NCBI RefSeq assembly: GCF_001570605.1 | Contig: NZ_BBXG01000007.1 | Span: 304,042 to 368,041, forward strand | DNA: 64,000 bases | DNA from: Herbidospora cretacea | GTDB taxonomy: Bacteria > Actinomycetota > Actinomycetes > Streptosporangiales > Streptosporangiaceae | Direction of reading: 5' to 3' | In this document: positions 15,933 to 24,222 of the stretch, one piece after another | Numbering within the stretch: position 1 is the first letter of the stretch | Layout: every line of letters starts with the position of its first letter | Translations under genes and position numbers: made by a program | The notes under the pieces: model-generated | Databases searched by the model: none | Told to the model about the DNA's origin: nothing | What the model saw: the letters and a program-made list of their open reading frames with translations, nothing else

Positions 15933-16646
15933 CTAGCGGCGGGCGGACTCCAGTTCCTGGGCCATCTCGTTGCCGCGGTCGGGCACGAAGCGGTAGCCGA
16001 CGTTGCGGACCGTGCCGATCAGCGCCTCGTACTCGGCGCCCAGCTTGGCGCGCAGGCGCCGCACGTGGACGTCGACCGTGCGGGTGCCGCCGAAGTAGTC
16101 GTAGCCCCAGACCTCCTGGAGGAGCTGGGCCCGGGTGAACACCCGGCCGGGGTGCTGGGCCAGGTATTTGAGCAGCTCGAACTCCTTGAACGTGAGGTCG
16201 AGCGCGCGGCCCCGCAGGCGGGCCGTGTAGGTCGCCTCGTCGATCGCCAGATCGCCGCTGCGGATCTCGTCGGGAACCTCCTCGGCGGCGGCCAGCGACA
16301 GCTTGCCGATCGCCATGCGCAGGCGCGCCTCGACCTCGGCCGGGCCGGCGGAGTCGAGGATCACATCGTCCGCACCCCACTCGGCGGTCATCGCCGCGAG
16401 GCCGCCCTCGGTCACGATGACCATGAGCGGGCAGTCGATTCCGGTGGTGCGCAGCAGCCGGCACAGGCTCTTGGCCTGGACGAGCTCGCGGCGCGCGTCG
16501 ACCATGATGGCGTCGGCGGGTGGCGCGTCGAGCAGCGCGGTCCCCTCGGCGGGGGCGACCCGGACCGAGTGGAGCAGCAGCCCGAGCGCCGGCAGGACCT
16601 CGGCGGACGGTTCCAGGGCATTGGTGAGCAGCAGAAGATTACTCAT
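15933..16646 (-). CDS. glnR: GlnR, orphan nitrogen response regulator
   Basis: A 237-residue OmpR-type regulator without a kinase partner. The N-terminal receiver ([41 protein letters not shown]) lacks the usual phosphorylation pocket, as in actinobacterial GlnR. The C-terminal winged helix has [22 protein letters not shown] and [18 protein letters not shown]. GlnR controls glnA, amtB, nitrite and nitrate genes. The near match to Streptomyces GlnR from memory, plus its place after mshD and the nucleotidase, make the call strong. Convergent with the nucleotidase through a shared terminator. Confidence 0.92.
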   Translation of the reverse strand: MSNLLLLTNALEPSAEVLPALGLLLHSVRVAPAEGTALLDAPPADAIMVDARRELVQAKSLCRLLRTTGIDCPLMVIVTEGGLAAMTAEWGADDVILDSAGPAEVEARLRMAIGKLSLAAAEEVPDEIRSGDLAIDEATYTARLRGRALDLTFKEFELLKYLAQHPGRVFTRAQLLQEVWGYDYFGGTRTVDVHVRRLRAKLGAEYEALIGTVRNVGYRFVPDRGNEMAQELESARR

Positions 16647-16915
16647 GGGGCCTCCTCGCCAAACGGGCGGGCGCGCCGGGAGAGCACCGCGCTGTGCACG
16701 TTCACAGGCTCGCCTCCTTCACTCCGCGTCAACGGCAGGGCCGTAGAAACACGTAAGGACCCGGGGGCTACGTCGCCCAGGTCCCGTTGCTCGTAGATTA
16801 GCCCACAGCAACTTTGCGTCCAATGTGCGTCCACCGTGTGAACAGCACTTCACGTGGAGAATCACCGTATCCAAACGCTCACTGTGAGTGTGCGGAAATG
16901 AGGCTGGAGAGGCGT

Positions 16916-17164
16916 ATGGCTACGGGAACAGTGCGCTTTTGGGCCGCGGCGAAGGAAGCGGCGGGGGTCGCCGAGGAAACATTCGACGCGGAAACGCTTG
17001 GCGAGCTTGTTACCAAAATCACAAGGAACGAGGCGCTGGCCAGGGTGCTGCCGCGCTGCTCGTTCCTGGTCGACGGAAATCCGGCCGGCACCCGCGACCC
17101 CCACACCGTGGAGCTGCCCGAAGGCGCCACGGTTGAGGTTTTGCCGCCCTTTGCCGGCGGATAG
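16916..17164 (+). CDS. MoaD/ThiS family sulfur carrier protein
   Basis: An 82-residue ubiquitin-like protein ending in PFAGG, the di-glycine tail that is adenylated and thiocarboxylated in MoaD/ThiS/CysO-type sulfur carriers. The body (TVRFWAAAKEAAGVAEETFDA, FLVDGNPAGTRDPHTVELPEGATVEVLPP) fits the fold. Start ATG 16916 has GGAGAGG upstream. It opens a run of plus-strand genes leading to a sulfur operon; whether it serves molybdopterin, cysteine or another product is not clear from the sequence. Confidence 0.85.
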   Translation: MATGTVRFWAAAKEAAGVAEETFDAETLGELVTKITRNEALARVLPRCSFLVDGNPAGTRDPHTVELPEGATVEVLPPFAGG

Positions 17165-17199
17165 GCTGATCCGAAACCCCCCGGCCAACGGAGGATGCG

Positions 17200-17889
17200 G
17201 TGCGCAAGTTGGTGGTGGCGCTGCTCGTGCTCGTCGTGCTGGCCGTGGTTCTCGACCGCGTGGCCGTCGCCGGCGTGCAGCGGGAGATCGCCAAGCAGGT
17301 CCAGGCGAGCGCCGATCTGAACGTCCCCCCGACGGTGCAGGTCAAGGGCGTGCCCTTCCTGACCCAGGCGATCGGCGGGCGCTACGAGGAGATCGCCATC
17401 GACATCGGCGACATCGAGCGCGAGGGCATCCGGCTCAGCGACGTCCAGGCGACCCTCTACGGCGTCGAGGCCCCGCTGCTCGACCTGGTCCAGAACGCCA
17501 CCGGCACGACCATCACCGCCGAGCGCGTCTCCGGCACGGTCACCATCGACGAGGACACCCTCAACGCGCGGGCCCCGCGCGGCATCAAGATCGAGGGCGG
17601 CGGCGGCAACGGCACCGTCCGGGTCTCCGGTGAGGTGACCGCTCTGGGCAACAAGGTGCCGGTGACCGCCGACATGAAGGTCGAGGTCAAAGACGGTGTG
17701 CTGCGGCTCACCCCGGCCAAGGTGACGATCGCGGGCGGGTTCACCGTGCCCAACGCCGAGCGCCTGATCACGTTCACCGTGCCGGTGAAGGGCCTGCCGC
17801 TCGATCTGAAGATCACCGAGGTCCGGTCGGCCCCCGGCGGCGGCCTGGCCATCGACGCGACGGCGACCGATGTCCCTCTTTCGCGGTGA
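17200..17889 (+). CDS. LmeA-like (DUF2993) envelope protein
   Basis: A 229-residue exported protein: GTG start with GGAGG upstream, N-terminal hydrophobic segment (LVVALLVLVVLAVVLDRVAVAG), then the DUF2993 lipid-binding-like domain with VKGVPFLTQAIGGRYEEIAIDIGDI. DUF2993 proteins include LmeA, linked to mannosyl-phosphoinositide envelope lipids in mycobacteria. Its end overlaps the sigma factor start by 20 bp, so they are probably co-transcribed. Confidence 0.85.
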   Translation: MRKLVVALLVLVVLAVVLDRVAVAGVQREIAKQVQASADLNVPPTVQVKGVPFLTQAIGGRYEEIAIDIGDIEREGIRLSDVQATLYGVEAPLLDLVQNATGTTITAERVSGTVTIDEDTLNARAPRGIKIEGGGGNGTVRVSGEVTALGNKVPVTADMKVEVKDGVLRLTPAKVTIAGGFTVPNAERLITFTVPVKGLPLDLKITEVRSAPGGGLAIDATATDVPLSR

Positions 17890-18427
17890 ACCGAAGCGCC
17901 GCCGGGTGCGTTCTGAGGGTGTGAGCGCAGCCGGGACGGCCGACGAGGAGCTCGTGAGGGCCCTTTTCGACGACCATGCCGGGCCGCTCTACGGTTACGT
18001 ACTGCGATTGACCGGTGACCCGGGGAGGGCGGAGGACATCGTGCAGGAGACCATCCTCCGGGCCTGGAAGAACCCGATCGCCGACCGCCCGGTCCGGGCG
18101 TGGCTGTTCACCGTGGCCCGCAACCTGGTCGTCGACCAGGCCAGGGCCCGCAAGTCCCGCCCGCAGGAGACCGGCGACGAGGCGCTGGCGATCCTCCCGG
18201 CGGACGACGAGCTCGACAAGGCCGTCGAGTCGTGGGCCATCGCCGACGCGCTGGCCTCGCTCCGGCCCGACCACCGTGAGGTCCTGCTGGCCGTCTACTA
18301 CGGCGGCCAGTCGGTCAAGGAGGCCTCCGAGTCGCTCGGCATCCCGCCGGGCACCGTCAAGTCGCGCACCTACTACGCGCTGCGCGCGCTCAAACTGGCG
18401 CTGGAGGAGCGGGGGCTCGCGCCGTGA
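17870..18427 (+). CDS. ECF RNA polymerase sigma factor
   Basis: A 185-residue group 4 sigma factor. Region 2: LFDDHAGPLYGYVLRLTGDPGRAEDIVQETILRAWKNP and RAWLFTVARNLVVDQARAR. Region 4: LRPDHREVLLAVYYGGQSVKEASESLGIPPGTVKSRTYYALRAL. The start at ATG 17870 overlaps the upstream gene; a GTG at 17921 (MSAAGTADEEL) is an alternative that keeps both regions. Followed by its anti-sigma gene with a GTGA overlap. The regulon is unknown; the neighbours suggest envelope or redox stress. Confidence 0.93.
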   Translation: MSLFRGEPKRRRVRSEGVSAAGTADEELVRALFDDHAGPLYGYVLRLTGDPGRAEDIVQETILRAWKNPIADRPVRAWLFTVARNLVVDQARARKSRPQETGDEALAILPADDELDKAVESWAIADALASLRPDHREVLLAVYYGGQSVKEASESLGIPPGTVKSRTYYALRALKLALEERGLAP

Positions 18428-19332
18428 ACCACGACGACGTCAAGATCTCTCTGGGTGTGTACGTTCTGGGCGCCCTCGACGCCCGCGAGACCGCCATGGT
18501 CGAGGCCCACCTCGACACCTGCGACGAGTGCCAGGCCGAACTGGCCGAGCTGTCCGGCCTGCCGCCGATGCTGGGCCGCGTCTCGGCCGCCGACGTCGAA
18601 CACGCCGCCGCGCCGCCCCGGGCGGTGCTCGACCGGCTGCTGGCCGACTCGGCCCGGCGCAACCGCCGCCTCAGGATCACCCGCACCATGCTCGGCCTGG
18701 CCGCCACCGTCGCCATCGTGACCTGGGGCGGGGTGAGCCTGCTCAACAGCGCCACCCCGGAGACGGCGTCCTCCACCGTCGCGGGCGCCGCCCCGGCCGC
18801 GACCTCCGCCGAACAGGCCCCGCGCCTTGAGTACGGCGAGGCCGACAGCCCGGCGGCGGCGCGGGACACCCAGAGCGACGCGGCGGGCTCCGGCCCGGCC
18901 GAGATCAACATGGCCCCCTCCGACGAGCCGCCGGCCGCCCCCACGAAGTCGGCCCGGGCCAGCAGGGCTCCCGCGGCCGAGCCGAGCCCGCCGCCGGGCG
19001 AGGAGAGCCAGGCCGGCGACGCGCCGGTCGCCAAGATGGCCGCCGAGCCGGTCACGGTCGAGGGCAGCCGCGGCGACGTCACGCTCCACCTGGTCTTGAC
19101 CGCACGCGAGGGCGGCACCGAGGTGAACGCGACCATGACCGGTGTGCCCGTCGACACCAAGGTCGAGCTGTTCGCGGTCGCCCGCCGGGGCGAGCGCACG
19201 TCGGTGGCGAGCTGGGAGGTCAAGGGCGGCGACACGTTCGGCGGCTCGACGAGCCTGCCGGTCGCCGACATCGCCCGGTTCGAGCTGCTGTCGGCCAACC
19301 GGACCCCGCTCATCACGATCCCCGTCGGCTGA
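18424..19332 (+). CDS. Zinc-finger anti-sigma factor, membrane-anchored
   Basis: A 302-residue anti-sigma factor. The N-terminal zf-HC2 domain has HLDTCDEC (H-x3-C-x2-C), the ZAS motif that binds sigma and may sense redox. One membrane helix follows (near 80-100), then a long Pro/Ala/Ser-rich linker and an extracytoplasmic domain of about 85 residues (residues about 215-302, VTLHLVLTAREGGTEVNATMTG onward). The start GTG overlaps the sigma stop (GTGA). This architecture lets an outside signal release the sigma factor. Confidence 0.9.
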   Translation: MNHDDVKISLGVYVLGALDARETAMVEAHLDTCDECQAELAELSGLPPMLGRVSAADVEHAAAPPRAVLDRLLADSARRNRRLRITRTMLGLAATVAIVTWGGVSLLNSATPETASSTVAGAAPAATSAEQAPRLEYGEADSPAAARDTQSDAAGSGPAEINMAPSDEPPAAPTKSARASRAPAAEPSPPPGEESQAGDAPVAKMAAEPVTVEGSRGDVTLHLVLTAREGGTEVNATMTGVPVDTKVELFAVARRGERTSVASWEVKGGDTFGGSTSLPVADIARFELLSANRTPLITIPVG

Positions 19333-19372
19333 GCCGGGAATCACCCGGCGGTCCCGGTGGTTGCGCCTCTCG

Positions 19373-19795
19373 ATGACCGGTTTCGTCGTGCTCGCCGTGA
19401 CGCTCGCGGCGGGGACCCTCGGGGGGTTCCTGCTGAGGGCGCGCGCGGGCGCGTTCCGCGGGAGAGACGGCGCGATGGATCTTGGTGAGCCGCTGGGCGA
19501 GCGGGCCACGCTCGTCCAGTTCTCGACGGCGTTCTGCCAGCCGTGCCGGGCGACCCGGCGGGTGCTCGCGGAGGTGGCCGGGATGGTGCCGGGCGTCCGC
19601 CACGTCGAGATCGACGCGGAATCGAGACTTGATCTCGTACGCGCCCATGACGTCATGAGAACGCCCACGGTTTTCGTCCTGGACAAAGACGGAACAATCG
19701 TTAAAAAGGCATCTGGCCAGCCCAGGAAGGCCGACGTCATCGCGGCCCTCGCTCTCGCCGTGGACAGCCGGTCTCAGCAATCGGACGGCATGTGA
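19373..19795 (+). CDS. Membrane-anchored thioredoxin-like protein
   Basis: A 140-residue protein with an N-terminal membrane segment (FVVLAVTLAAGTLGGFLL) and a thioredoxin domain: VQFSTAFCQPCRATRRVL with the active CQPC (residues 55-58), then MRTPTVFVLDKDG with the cis-Pro region. It is probably a thiol-disulfide protein facing the outside or the membrane surface. The ATG at 19373 is chosen; an in-frame TTG at 19361 is possible. It lies just before the cysteine leader peptide; its stop codon overlaps that promoter's -35 box. Confidence 0.85.
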   Translation: MTGFVVLAVTLAAGTLGGFLLRARAGAFRGRDGAMDLGEPLGERATLVQFSTAFCQPCRATRRVLAEVAGMVPGVRHVEIDAESRLDLVRAHDVMRTPTVFVLDKDGTIVKKASGQPRKADVIAALALAVDSRSQQSDGM

Positions 19796-19820
19796 CAGAT
19801 GGCGAGACGAAAGGTACTGT
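19792..19820 (+). promoter_or_regulatory. Promoter of the sulfur operon
   Basis: -35 GTGACA (19792-19797), 17-bp spacer, -10 TACTGT (19815-19820). The -10 lies 7 nt before the leader peptide ATG, so transcription should start at that ATG and give a leaderless transcript. Confidence 0.65.
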
Positions 19821-19827
19821 CGTGCTC

Positions 19828-19911
19828 ATGACTCCCACGACAGAGAAGCTCACGAAGCGGCGGGCGGTTGACTTCTGCCGCGTCGCGACGGCGCTCTGTC
19901 GCATGGCCTGA
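19828..19911 (+). CDS. Leader peptide, putative cysteine attenuator
   Basis: A 27-residue frame whose core reads LTKRRAVDFCRVATALCR, with Cys codons at positions 17 and 24 of a very short peptide. This matches the actinobacterial class annotated as putative leader peptide (R-x-VD-x-CRV-x3-LCR) found before sulfur genes, and recalls mycobacterial cysteine-responsive leaderless uORFs. It is preceded by a leaderless promoter and followed 58 bp later by the DUF4395-rhodanese-DUF1416 operon. Stalling at Cys codons when Cys-tRNA is scarce would be the expected mechanism; that part is inferred. Confidence 0.75.
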   Translation: MTPTTEKLTKRRAVDFCRVATALCRMA

Positions 19912-19969
19912 GGGTGATTCCCGCGGCATTCACCGCCGCAGTCACGAAACCCATCAGGAGCATCCGACG

Positions 19970-20383
19970 ATGCAAGTCGATCCCCGAGGCCCTCGCTTCG
20001 GCGCGGCCGTCACCACTCTGGTTCTCGCGACAGTCCTCGCCACCGGCGCCACCTGGTTGCTGGCGCTCCAGGCGATCGTCTTCGCGTTCGGCGCCTTCGG
20101 CCACCCGCCCTACGGACTCTTCTTCAAGAGGTTCGTGCGGCCCCGGCTCGGACCGCCGCAGGAACTGGAGGACTCCCGGCCGCCCCGGTTCGCGCAGGGC
20201 GTGGGCATCCTCTTCGCCGTCGTCGGCCTGATCGGTTTCTCCCTCGGAATCATTCCTCTGGCCCTGGGTGCGACAGCAGCGGCACTGCTGGCCGCCTTCC
20301 TCAACGCCGCCTTTGGCTTCTGCCTGGGCTGCGACATGTATCTGCTCATCCGCCGTCTACAACCTGGGAGAAATTACTCATGA
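19970..20383 (+). CDS. DUF4395 membrane protein
   Basis: A 137-residue protein with about three or four membrane helices: GPRFGAAVTTLVLATVLATG, WLLALQAIVFAFGAF, and two helices in the C-terminal half ending FGFCLGCDMYLLIRRL. The FCxGC motif near the C-terminus is characteristic of DUF4395 and suggests redox or sulfur chemistry. AGGAG lies 9 nt before the ATG. Its stop overlaps the rhodanese start (ATGA). The role is unknown but linkage to sulfurtransferase genes is common. Confidence 0.88.
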   Translation: MQVDPRGPRFGAAVTTLVLATVLATGATWLLALQAIVFAFGAFGHPPYGLFFKRFVRPRLGPPQELEDSRPPRFAQGVGILFAVVGLIGFSLGIIPLALGATAAALLAAFLNAAFGFCLGCDMYLLIRRLQPGRNYS

Positions 20384-21219
20384 GCCGCTCCGCTGCCCTG
20401 GTGGACGCCGACTGGGTCGAGGCCAACCTCGACACGCCCGGCGTCGTCCTCGTCGAGGTCGACGAGGACACCAGTGCCTACGACAAGGGCCACATCCGCG
20501 GCGCCGTCAAGGTCGACTGGAAGACGGACCTGCAGGACCCGGTCCGTCGTGACTTCGTCGACAAGGCCGGCTTCGAGGCGCTGCTCTCGTCGCGCGGCAT
20601 CGGCAACGACGACACCGTGGTCCTCTACGGTGGCAACAACAACTGGTTCGCCGCCTACGCCTACTGGTACTTCAAGCTCTACGGCCACAGCAACGTCAAG
20701 CTGCTCGACGGCGGCCGCAAGAAGTGGGAGCTCGACTCCCGCGAGCTGGTGAAGGACGTCCCCTCCCGCGAGGCCACCACCTACACCGCCCAGGACCAGG
20801 ACTCCTCGATCCGCGCGTTCCGCGACGACGTCGTGGCCGCGATCGGCAAGCTCAACCTGGTCGACGTCCGTTCGCCCGACGAGTTCACCGGCAAGCTGCT
20901 GGCCCCCGCCCACCTGCCCCAGGAGGCGGCGCAGCGCGGTGGCCACGTCCCGACCGCGCGGAACATCCCGTGGTCGAAGGCCGCGAACGACGACGGCACC
21001 TTCCGTTCCGACGACGAGCTCAAGACCCTCTACGGCGAGGCGGGGGTCGATTTCGGCAAGGACACCATCGCCTACTGCCGCATCGGGGAACGCTCCGCCC
21101 ACACCTGGTTCGTGCTGCACGAGCTGCTCGGCCAGGCCAACGTCAAGAACTACGACGGTTCGTGGACCGAATACGGCTCGCTCGTGGGCGTGCCCGTGGA
21201 ACTGGGAGAGGCCCGATGA
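20380..21219 (+). CDS. Thiosulfate sulfurtransferase (rhodanese)
   Basis: A 279-residue tandem rhodanese. The N-terminal inactive domain (YDKGHIRGAVKVDWKTDLQDP) is followed by the catalytic domain with CRIGERS around Cys233, the active-site loop of SseA/CysA-type thiosulfate sulfurtransferases. It transfers sulfane sulfur from thiosulfate. It sits in an operon with DUF4395 upstream (ATGA overlap) and DUF1416 downstream (ATGA overlap), the standard actinobacterial arrangement. Confidence 0.95.
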   Translation: MSRSAALVDADWVEANLDTPGVVLVEVDEDTSAYDKGHIRGAVKVDWKTDLQDPVRRDFVDKAGFEALLSSRGIGNDDTVVLYGGNNNWFAAYAYWYFKLYGHSNVKLLDGGRKKWELDSRELVKDVPSREATTYTAQDQDSSIRAFRDDVVAAIGKLNLVDVRSPDEFTGKLLAPAHLPQEAAQRGGHVPTARNIPWSKAANDDGTFRSDDELKTLYGEAGVDFGKDTIAYCRIGERSAHTWFVLHELLGQANVKNYDGSWTEYGSLVGVPVELGEAR

Positions 21220-21518
21220 CCACCATTCAGGGGTGCGCCGCACCCGAGCAGACCGCTGCCCTGCCGACCGGAATCGACCTGTCCACCCAGGCCGTGATCC
21301 AGGGCGTCGTGACCGGCGCCGGCACCGCCTACGCCCGTCTCCTCGACCACTCCGGTGAGTTCACCGGCGAGGTCGTCGTCTCCGACGAGGGCATCTTCCG
21401 CTTCTTCGCCGCCCCCGGCTCGTGGACCGTCCGCATCATCGCGGGCGGCGGCCGGACCAAGGACGTCGCGGTCGAGGCCAAGCTGGGCGAGGTCGCCCAG
21501 CTCGCCGTCGCCGTCTGA
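21216..21518 (+). CDS. DUF1416 protein (SseC-like)
   Basis: A 100-residue protein with CAAPEQ near the N-terminus and a beta-rich body (VIQGVVTGAGTAYARLLDHSGEFTGEVVVSDEGIFRFFAAPGSWTVRII), a transthyretin-like fold typical of DUF1416. Known relatives are SseC proteins coupled to sulfurtransferase CysA2/CysA3 in mycobacteria. Start overlaps the rhodanese stop by 4 bp. Function in sulfur transfer is inferred from linkage. Confidence 0.9.
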   Translation: MTTIQGCAAPEQTAALPTGIDLSTQAVIQGVVTGAGTAYARLLDHSGEFTGEVVVSDEGIFRFFAAPGSWTVRIIAGGGRTKDVAVEAKLGEVAQLAVAV

Positions 21519-21527
21519 CAACCACCG

Positions 21528-21561
21528 CTGAAGGGTCCCTTCTCCCGAAGGGGCCCTTCAG
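21528..21561. terminator. Hairpin terminator between DUF1416 and marR
   Basis: Stem CTGAAGGGTCCCTTC / GAAGGGGCCCTTCAG with a TCCC loop and one G-T wobble; no T tract. It overlaps the stop codon of the convergent MarR gene. Confidence 0.7.
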
Positions 21562-21998
21562 TGCTGTCCGGCCAGTTGTTCCAGCACGTCGATGAGCGCG
21601 TTGTGCTCGCCGGCGACCTTGAAGAAGTCGCGGTCGACGGTCTCCACCACCCCGGCGGCGCGCTCGGCCAGCCGGCGGCCCTCGTCGGTGATCACGAGCA
21701 CCTTCTTGCGCATGTCGGCGGGGTCGTCCTCGCGGCCGAGCAGGCCCTTGACCTCCAGCACCCTGACCACCTGGCTGGTCATCATCACGTCGATGGTGGC
21801 GTGTTCGGCCAGTTCGCGCTGGCTGGGGCGGACGCCCTGACTGTCGAACCACCACAGGTCCACGAGGAGGGCGAACTGCACGTGGGTCAGGCCCATCGTC
21901 TTGAGGGCCGTGGTGATCTCCCGCTGCCATCGAAGGGTCGCCCGCCACAGCAGGAAACCCGGGCTCCGGCCGGGGCCGGCGTCCCGTTCCGCACTCAC
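21558..21998 (-). CDS. MarR family transcriptional regulator
   Basis: A 146-residue winged-helix regulator: a long first helix (LLWRATLRWQREITTALKTMGLTHVQFALLVDLWW), recognition helix region RELAEHATIDVMMTSQVVRVLEVKGLLGRE and wing DPADMRKKVLVITDEGRRLAERA, ending in the dimer helix. GTG start. It is divergent from the membrane protein at 22123, which it may control. The ligand is unknown. Confidence 0.9.
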   Translation of the reverse strand: MSAERDAGPGRSPGFLLWRATLRWQREITTALKTMGLTHVQFALLVDLWWFDSQGVRPSQRELAEHATIDVMMTSQVVRVLEVKGLLGREDDPADMRKKVLVITDEGRRLAERAAGVVETVDRDFFKVAGEHNALIDVLEQLAGQH

Positions 21999-22109
21999 TG
22001 TCTGAATCCCCGATCTACGACTTCAGGGAGTGTCCCACCTCGCCTCCCGCATATCCGTCGTTGACCAGCCCGGACGGCCGATCTTTGACCTTTCCGGCTC
22101 CTTGACCGC

Positions 22110-22115
22110 TAGCAT
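22110..22115 (+). promoter_or_regulatory. -10 box upstream of the membrane protein gene
   Basis: TAGCAT seven bases before the ATG at 22123; TTGACC at 22085-22090 is a possible -35 with a long 19-bp spacer. Lies in the divergent region with marR. Confidence 0.35.
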
Positions 22116-22122
22116 GCGCAGG

Positions 22123-23367
22123 ATGTCCGGTACGTCCACCAAGGCCGCCCGCCTGCCCCTCGACGCGTTACGGATCGCCGGGTCGTGCGCGCTGCCGCTC
22201 GTCATGTGGTTCTCGCTCGGCCGGTTCGTCCGCTGGGGGCTGCTCTACGCCGCCGCGCACCTGTCGCACGGGTCGTGGTACCAGCTGCGGCTGGTCGGCG
22301 TGATCTTCATCTTCACGCTGGTCGTCATGGTGTCGCTGGCGACCGTGGTCGGGATGCTCTACACCGTCCGGGGGGCGCTGGCCGAGACCAGGGCCCGCCG
22401 CGAGGGCGAGGAGGCCCAGGAGACGATCTTCGGGGCGCTCAACCGGACCGCGCTGGCCTTCGCCGGTCTGTACATGACCTGGGGCCTGGTCGACCAGGAC
22501 ATGCGCGACTTCGAGAACATCGACCGCACCCTCAACCCCGACCAGCAGATCGTCGACCAGGCCCAGGGCGTGCAGAGCACGATCGGAGACGGCCTGACCG
22601 GGCTCGACGTGCGGATCTCGGTCGCCGCGATGCTGGTGGCGTACGGGATCAAGTGGTTCGCCGGCCGCCGCCACGAGAACAAGCCGGGGAAGTTCACCGG
22701 CATCCTGACCACCTTCGGCGAACTGGCCTTCGTCTTCTACGGCCTGACCGCCACCGTCGCCGCCCTGAAGTGGCGCGAGGACTGGATCGAGCACCGGGCC
22801 CTCATCGTGGGAGTCAGCGACGCGACCGAGGACGTGCGCGAGTCGCCCTTCTTCGAATGGCTCGGCGACGTGTGGCCGCTGTTCATCGAGGCGCTGGTGC
22901 TCCCGCTGGCCTGGCTGACCGTCGGCATCCTCGTGTACGGCGCCTACGCCGAAGACACCCAGACCACGATCAGGGGCACCCGCCTGGAGGCCGTCGGCGC
23001 GCGCGTCGAGCGCAGCCACAACTGGACCCAGGTCACCCTGGCCAAGCTGACCGGCGGGTTCACCTCCCGCTGGATCCCGCTGCTCAACTCCCTGCGCCTG
23101 ACCGTCAAGGGCGGCCCCGCCCTCTTCGGCCTGTACGCCCTGCTCTACGTCGGCCTCCACGTCGGGGGCGGCTACCTGAACCGCTTCCTCGACTACCTGG
23201 TGGCCGGCGAGCCGTATCTGTGGCTCGTCACCAGCGTGCCGACGACGTTCGTCGCCGACCTGCTGGTGACCGTGCTGTCGATGTGCCTGATCGCGGCCAC
23301 CTATGACCTGGCCGCGACCCGCAAGCGGCTAACGGAGGAACCGCAGGACGTCGAGGTCGGGGTCTAG
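22123..23367 (+). CDS. Polytopic membrane protein, unknown family
   Basis: About 414 residues with roughly eight membrane helices: early ones at SCALPLVMWFSLGRFV and LVGVIFIFTLVVMVSLATVVGML, a loop with an acidic segment (VDQDMRDFENIDRTLNPDQQ), more helices (ISVAAMLVAYGIKWFAG, ELAFVFYGLTATVAAL, FIEALVLPLAWLTVGILVYGAY, LFGLYALLYVGLHVGGGYL) and a last one near FVADLLVTVLSMCLI. I do not recognise the family. The 3' end overlaps the convergent gene at 23329 by 39 bp. It is the first gene of a membrane-rich cluster that runs to about 30.7 kb. Confidence 0.8.
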   Translation: MSGTSTKAARLPLDALRIAGSCALPLVMWFSLGRFVRWGLLYAAAHLSHGSWYQLRLVGVIFIFTLVVMVSLATVVGMLYTVRGALAETRARREGEEAQETIFGALNRTALAFAGLYMTWGLVDQDMRDFENIDRTLNPDQQIVDQAQGVQSTIGDGLTGLDVRISVAAMLVAYGIKWFAGRRHENKPGKFTGILTTFGELAFVFYGLTATVAALKWREDWIEHRALIVGVSDATEDVRESPFFEWLGDVWPLFIEALVLPLAWLTVGILVYGAYAEDTQTTIRGTRLEAVGARVERSHNWTQVTLAKLTGGFTSRWIPLLNSLRLTVKGGPALFGLYALLYVGLHVGGGYLNRFLDYLVAGEPYLWLVTSVPTTFVADLLVTVLSMCLIAATYDLAATRKRLTEEPQDVEVGV

Positions 23368-24222
23368 GTCCTGGGTCAGCTCCTCGGTCGGGGTGTCCGA
23401 GCGGTAGCCGGTGGGGCGGAGGAACACCTCGGCCTTGTCCGCGACACCGCTGGGCACGACGGCGTAGATCTCGATCGGGAACGCCTTGCCGACCTGGTCG
23501 TCCGACTGGTCGGTCGGGGTGGCGTTGTTCAGCACCTCGGTCCGCCACGAGCGCCCGGCGCCGTCGCGGACCTCCACCCCGGGCAGGCCTGTCAGGAAGG
23601 TGCCGTCGCGGTCGAGGGCGGTGCGGGTGACCATGATCTTGACCCACTGGCGGCCGGGCTTCTCTGCGGCCCCCGCCGGGTTGGCGATGGGCTCGATCGT
23701 CGTCCGCCAGGCGACGTGGTCGAACTCGTAGGTCTCGCCCGCCGGGACGATGTGGACGACGTCGGGCTCGCCGGTGGCGTACACGTAGGTCGACCAGTTG
23801 GCGGCGGCGGGCGCGCCGACGGCGAGCACCACCGAACCGGCCGCTCCGGCGAAGAACCGGCCCCAGCCCTTCTTCTTCCTCTCGGGCTCCGCGGGCTCCC
23901 GAGGGGGCGGCGGCGTCTCGCGGACCGGCGGATAGGGCTCCTCGAAGGCCGGTTCGGGCGCGGGGCGAGGCTGCGCGCGCGGCAGCGGACGCCCCGCCGC
24001 GATGGCCGGGAACGGCTGGGTGGAGAAGCCCTCGTCGTCCTCCTCCGGCGCAGGGGGAGGCGGGGGCGGCGGCCAGACCAGCACGTCGCTGGGCGGGGCC
24101 AGCGGCGGGATGTAGGACGGAATCATCTGCGGGAGCGGTCCCGAATAGGTGATGTCGTCGATCTCGGTCGGCTGCGACGGCGGCGGGGAAAACCAGTCGC
24201 GTGGTGGCTCTTGCTGGTTCAC
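23329..24222 (-). CDS. Proline-rich single-pass protein (third gene of operon)
   Basis: A 297-residue protein: a Pro-rich acidic cytoplasmic part of about 115 residues, a basic stop (RKKKGWGR), one membrane segment (FFAGAAGSVVLAVGAPAAA), then an outside beta-rich domain (VPAGETYEFDHVAWRTTIEPIANP, WVKIMVTRTALDRDGTFLTGLPGVEVRDGAGRSW) resembling DUF4352-type immunoglobulin-like domains. The ATG overlaps the previous stop (ATGA). The three genes of this minus operon have similar outside domains. Confidence 0.75.
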   Translation of the reverse strand: MNQQEPPRDWFSPPPSQPTEIDDITYSGPLPQMIPSYIPPLAPPSDVLVWPPPPPPPAPEEDDEGFSTQPFPAIAAGRPLPRAQPRPAPEPAFEEPYPPVRETPPPPREPAEPERKKKGWGRFFAGAAGSVVLAVGAPAAANWSTYVYATGEPDVVHIVPAGETYEFDHVAWRTTIEPIANPAGAAEKPGRQWVKIMVTRTALDRDGTFLTGLPGVEVRDGAGRSWRTEVLNNATPTDQSDDQVGKAFPIEIYAVVPSGVADKAEVFLRPTGYRSDTPTEELTQDLDPDLDVLRFLR

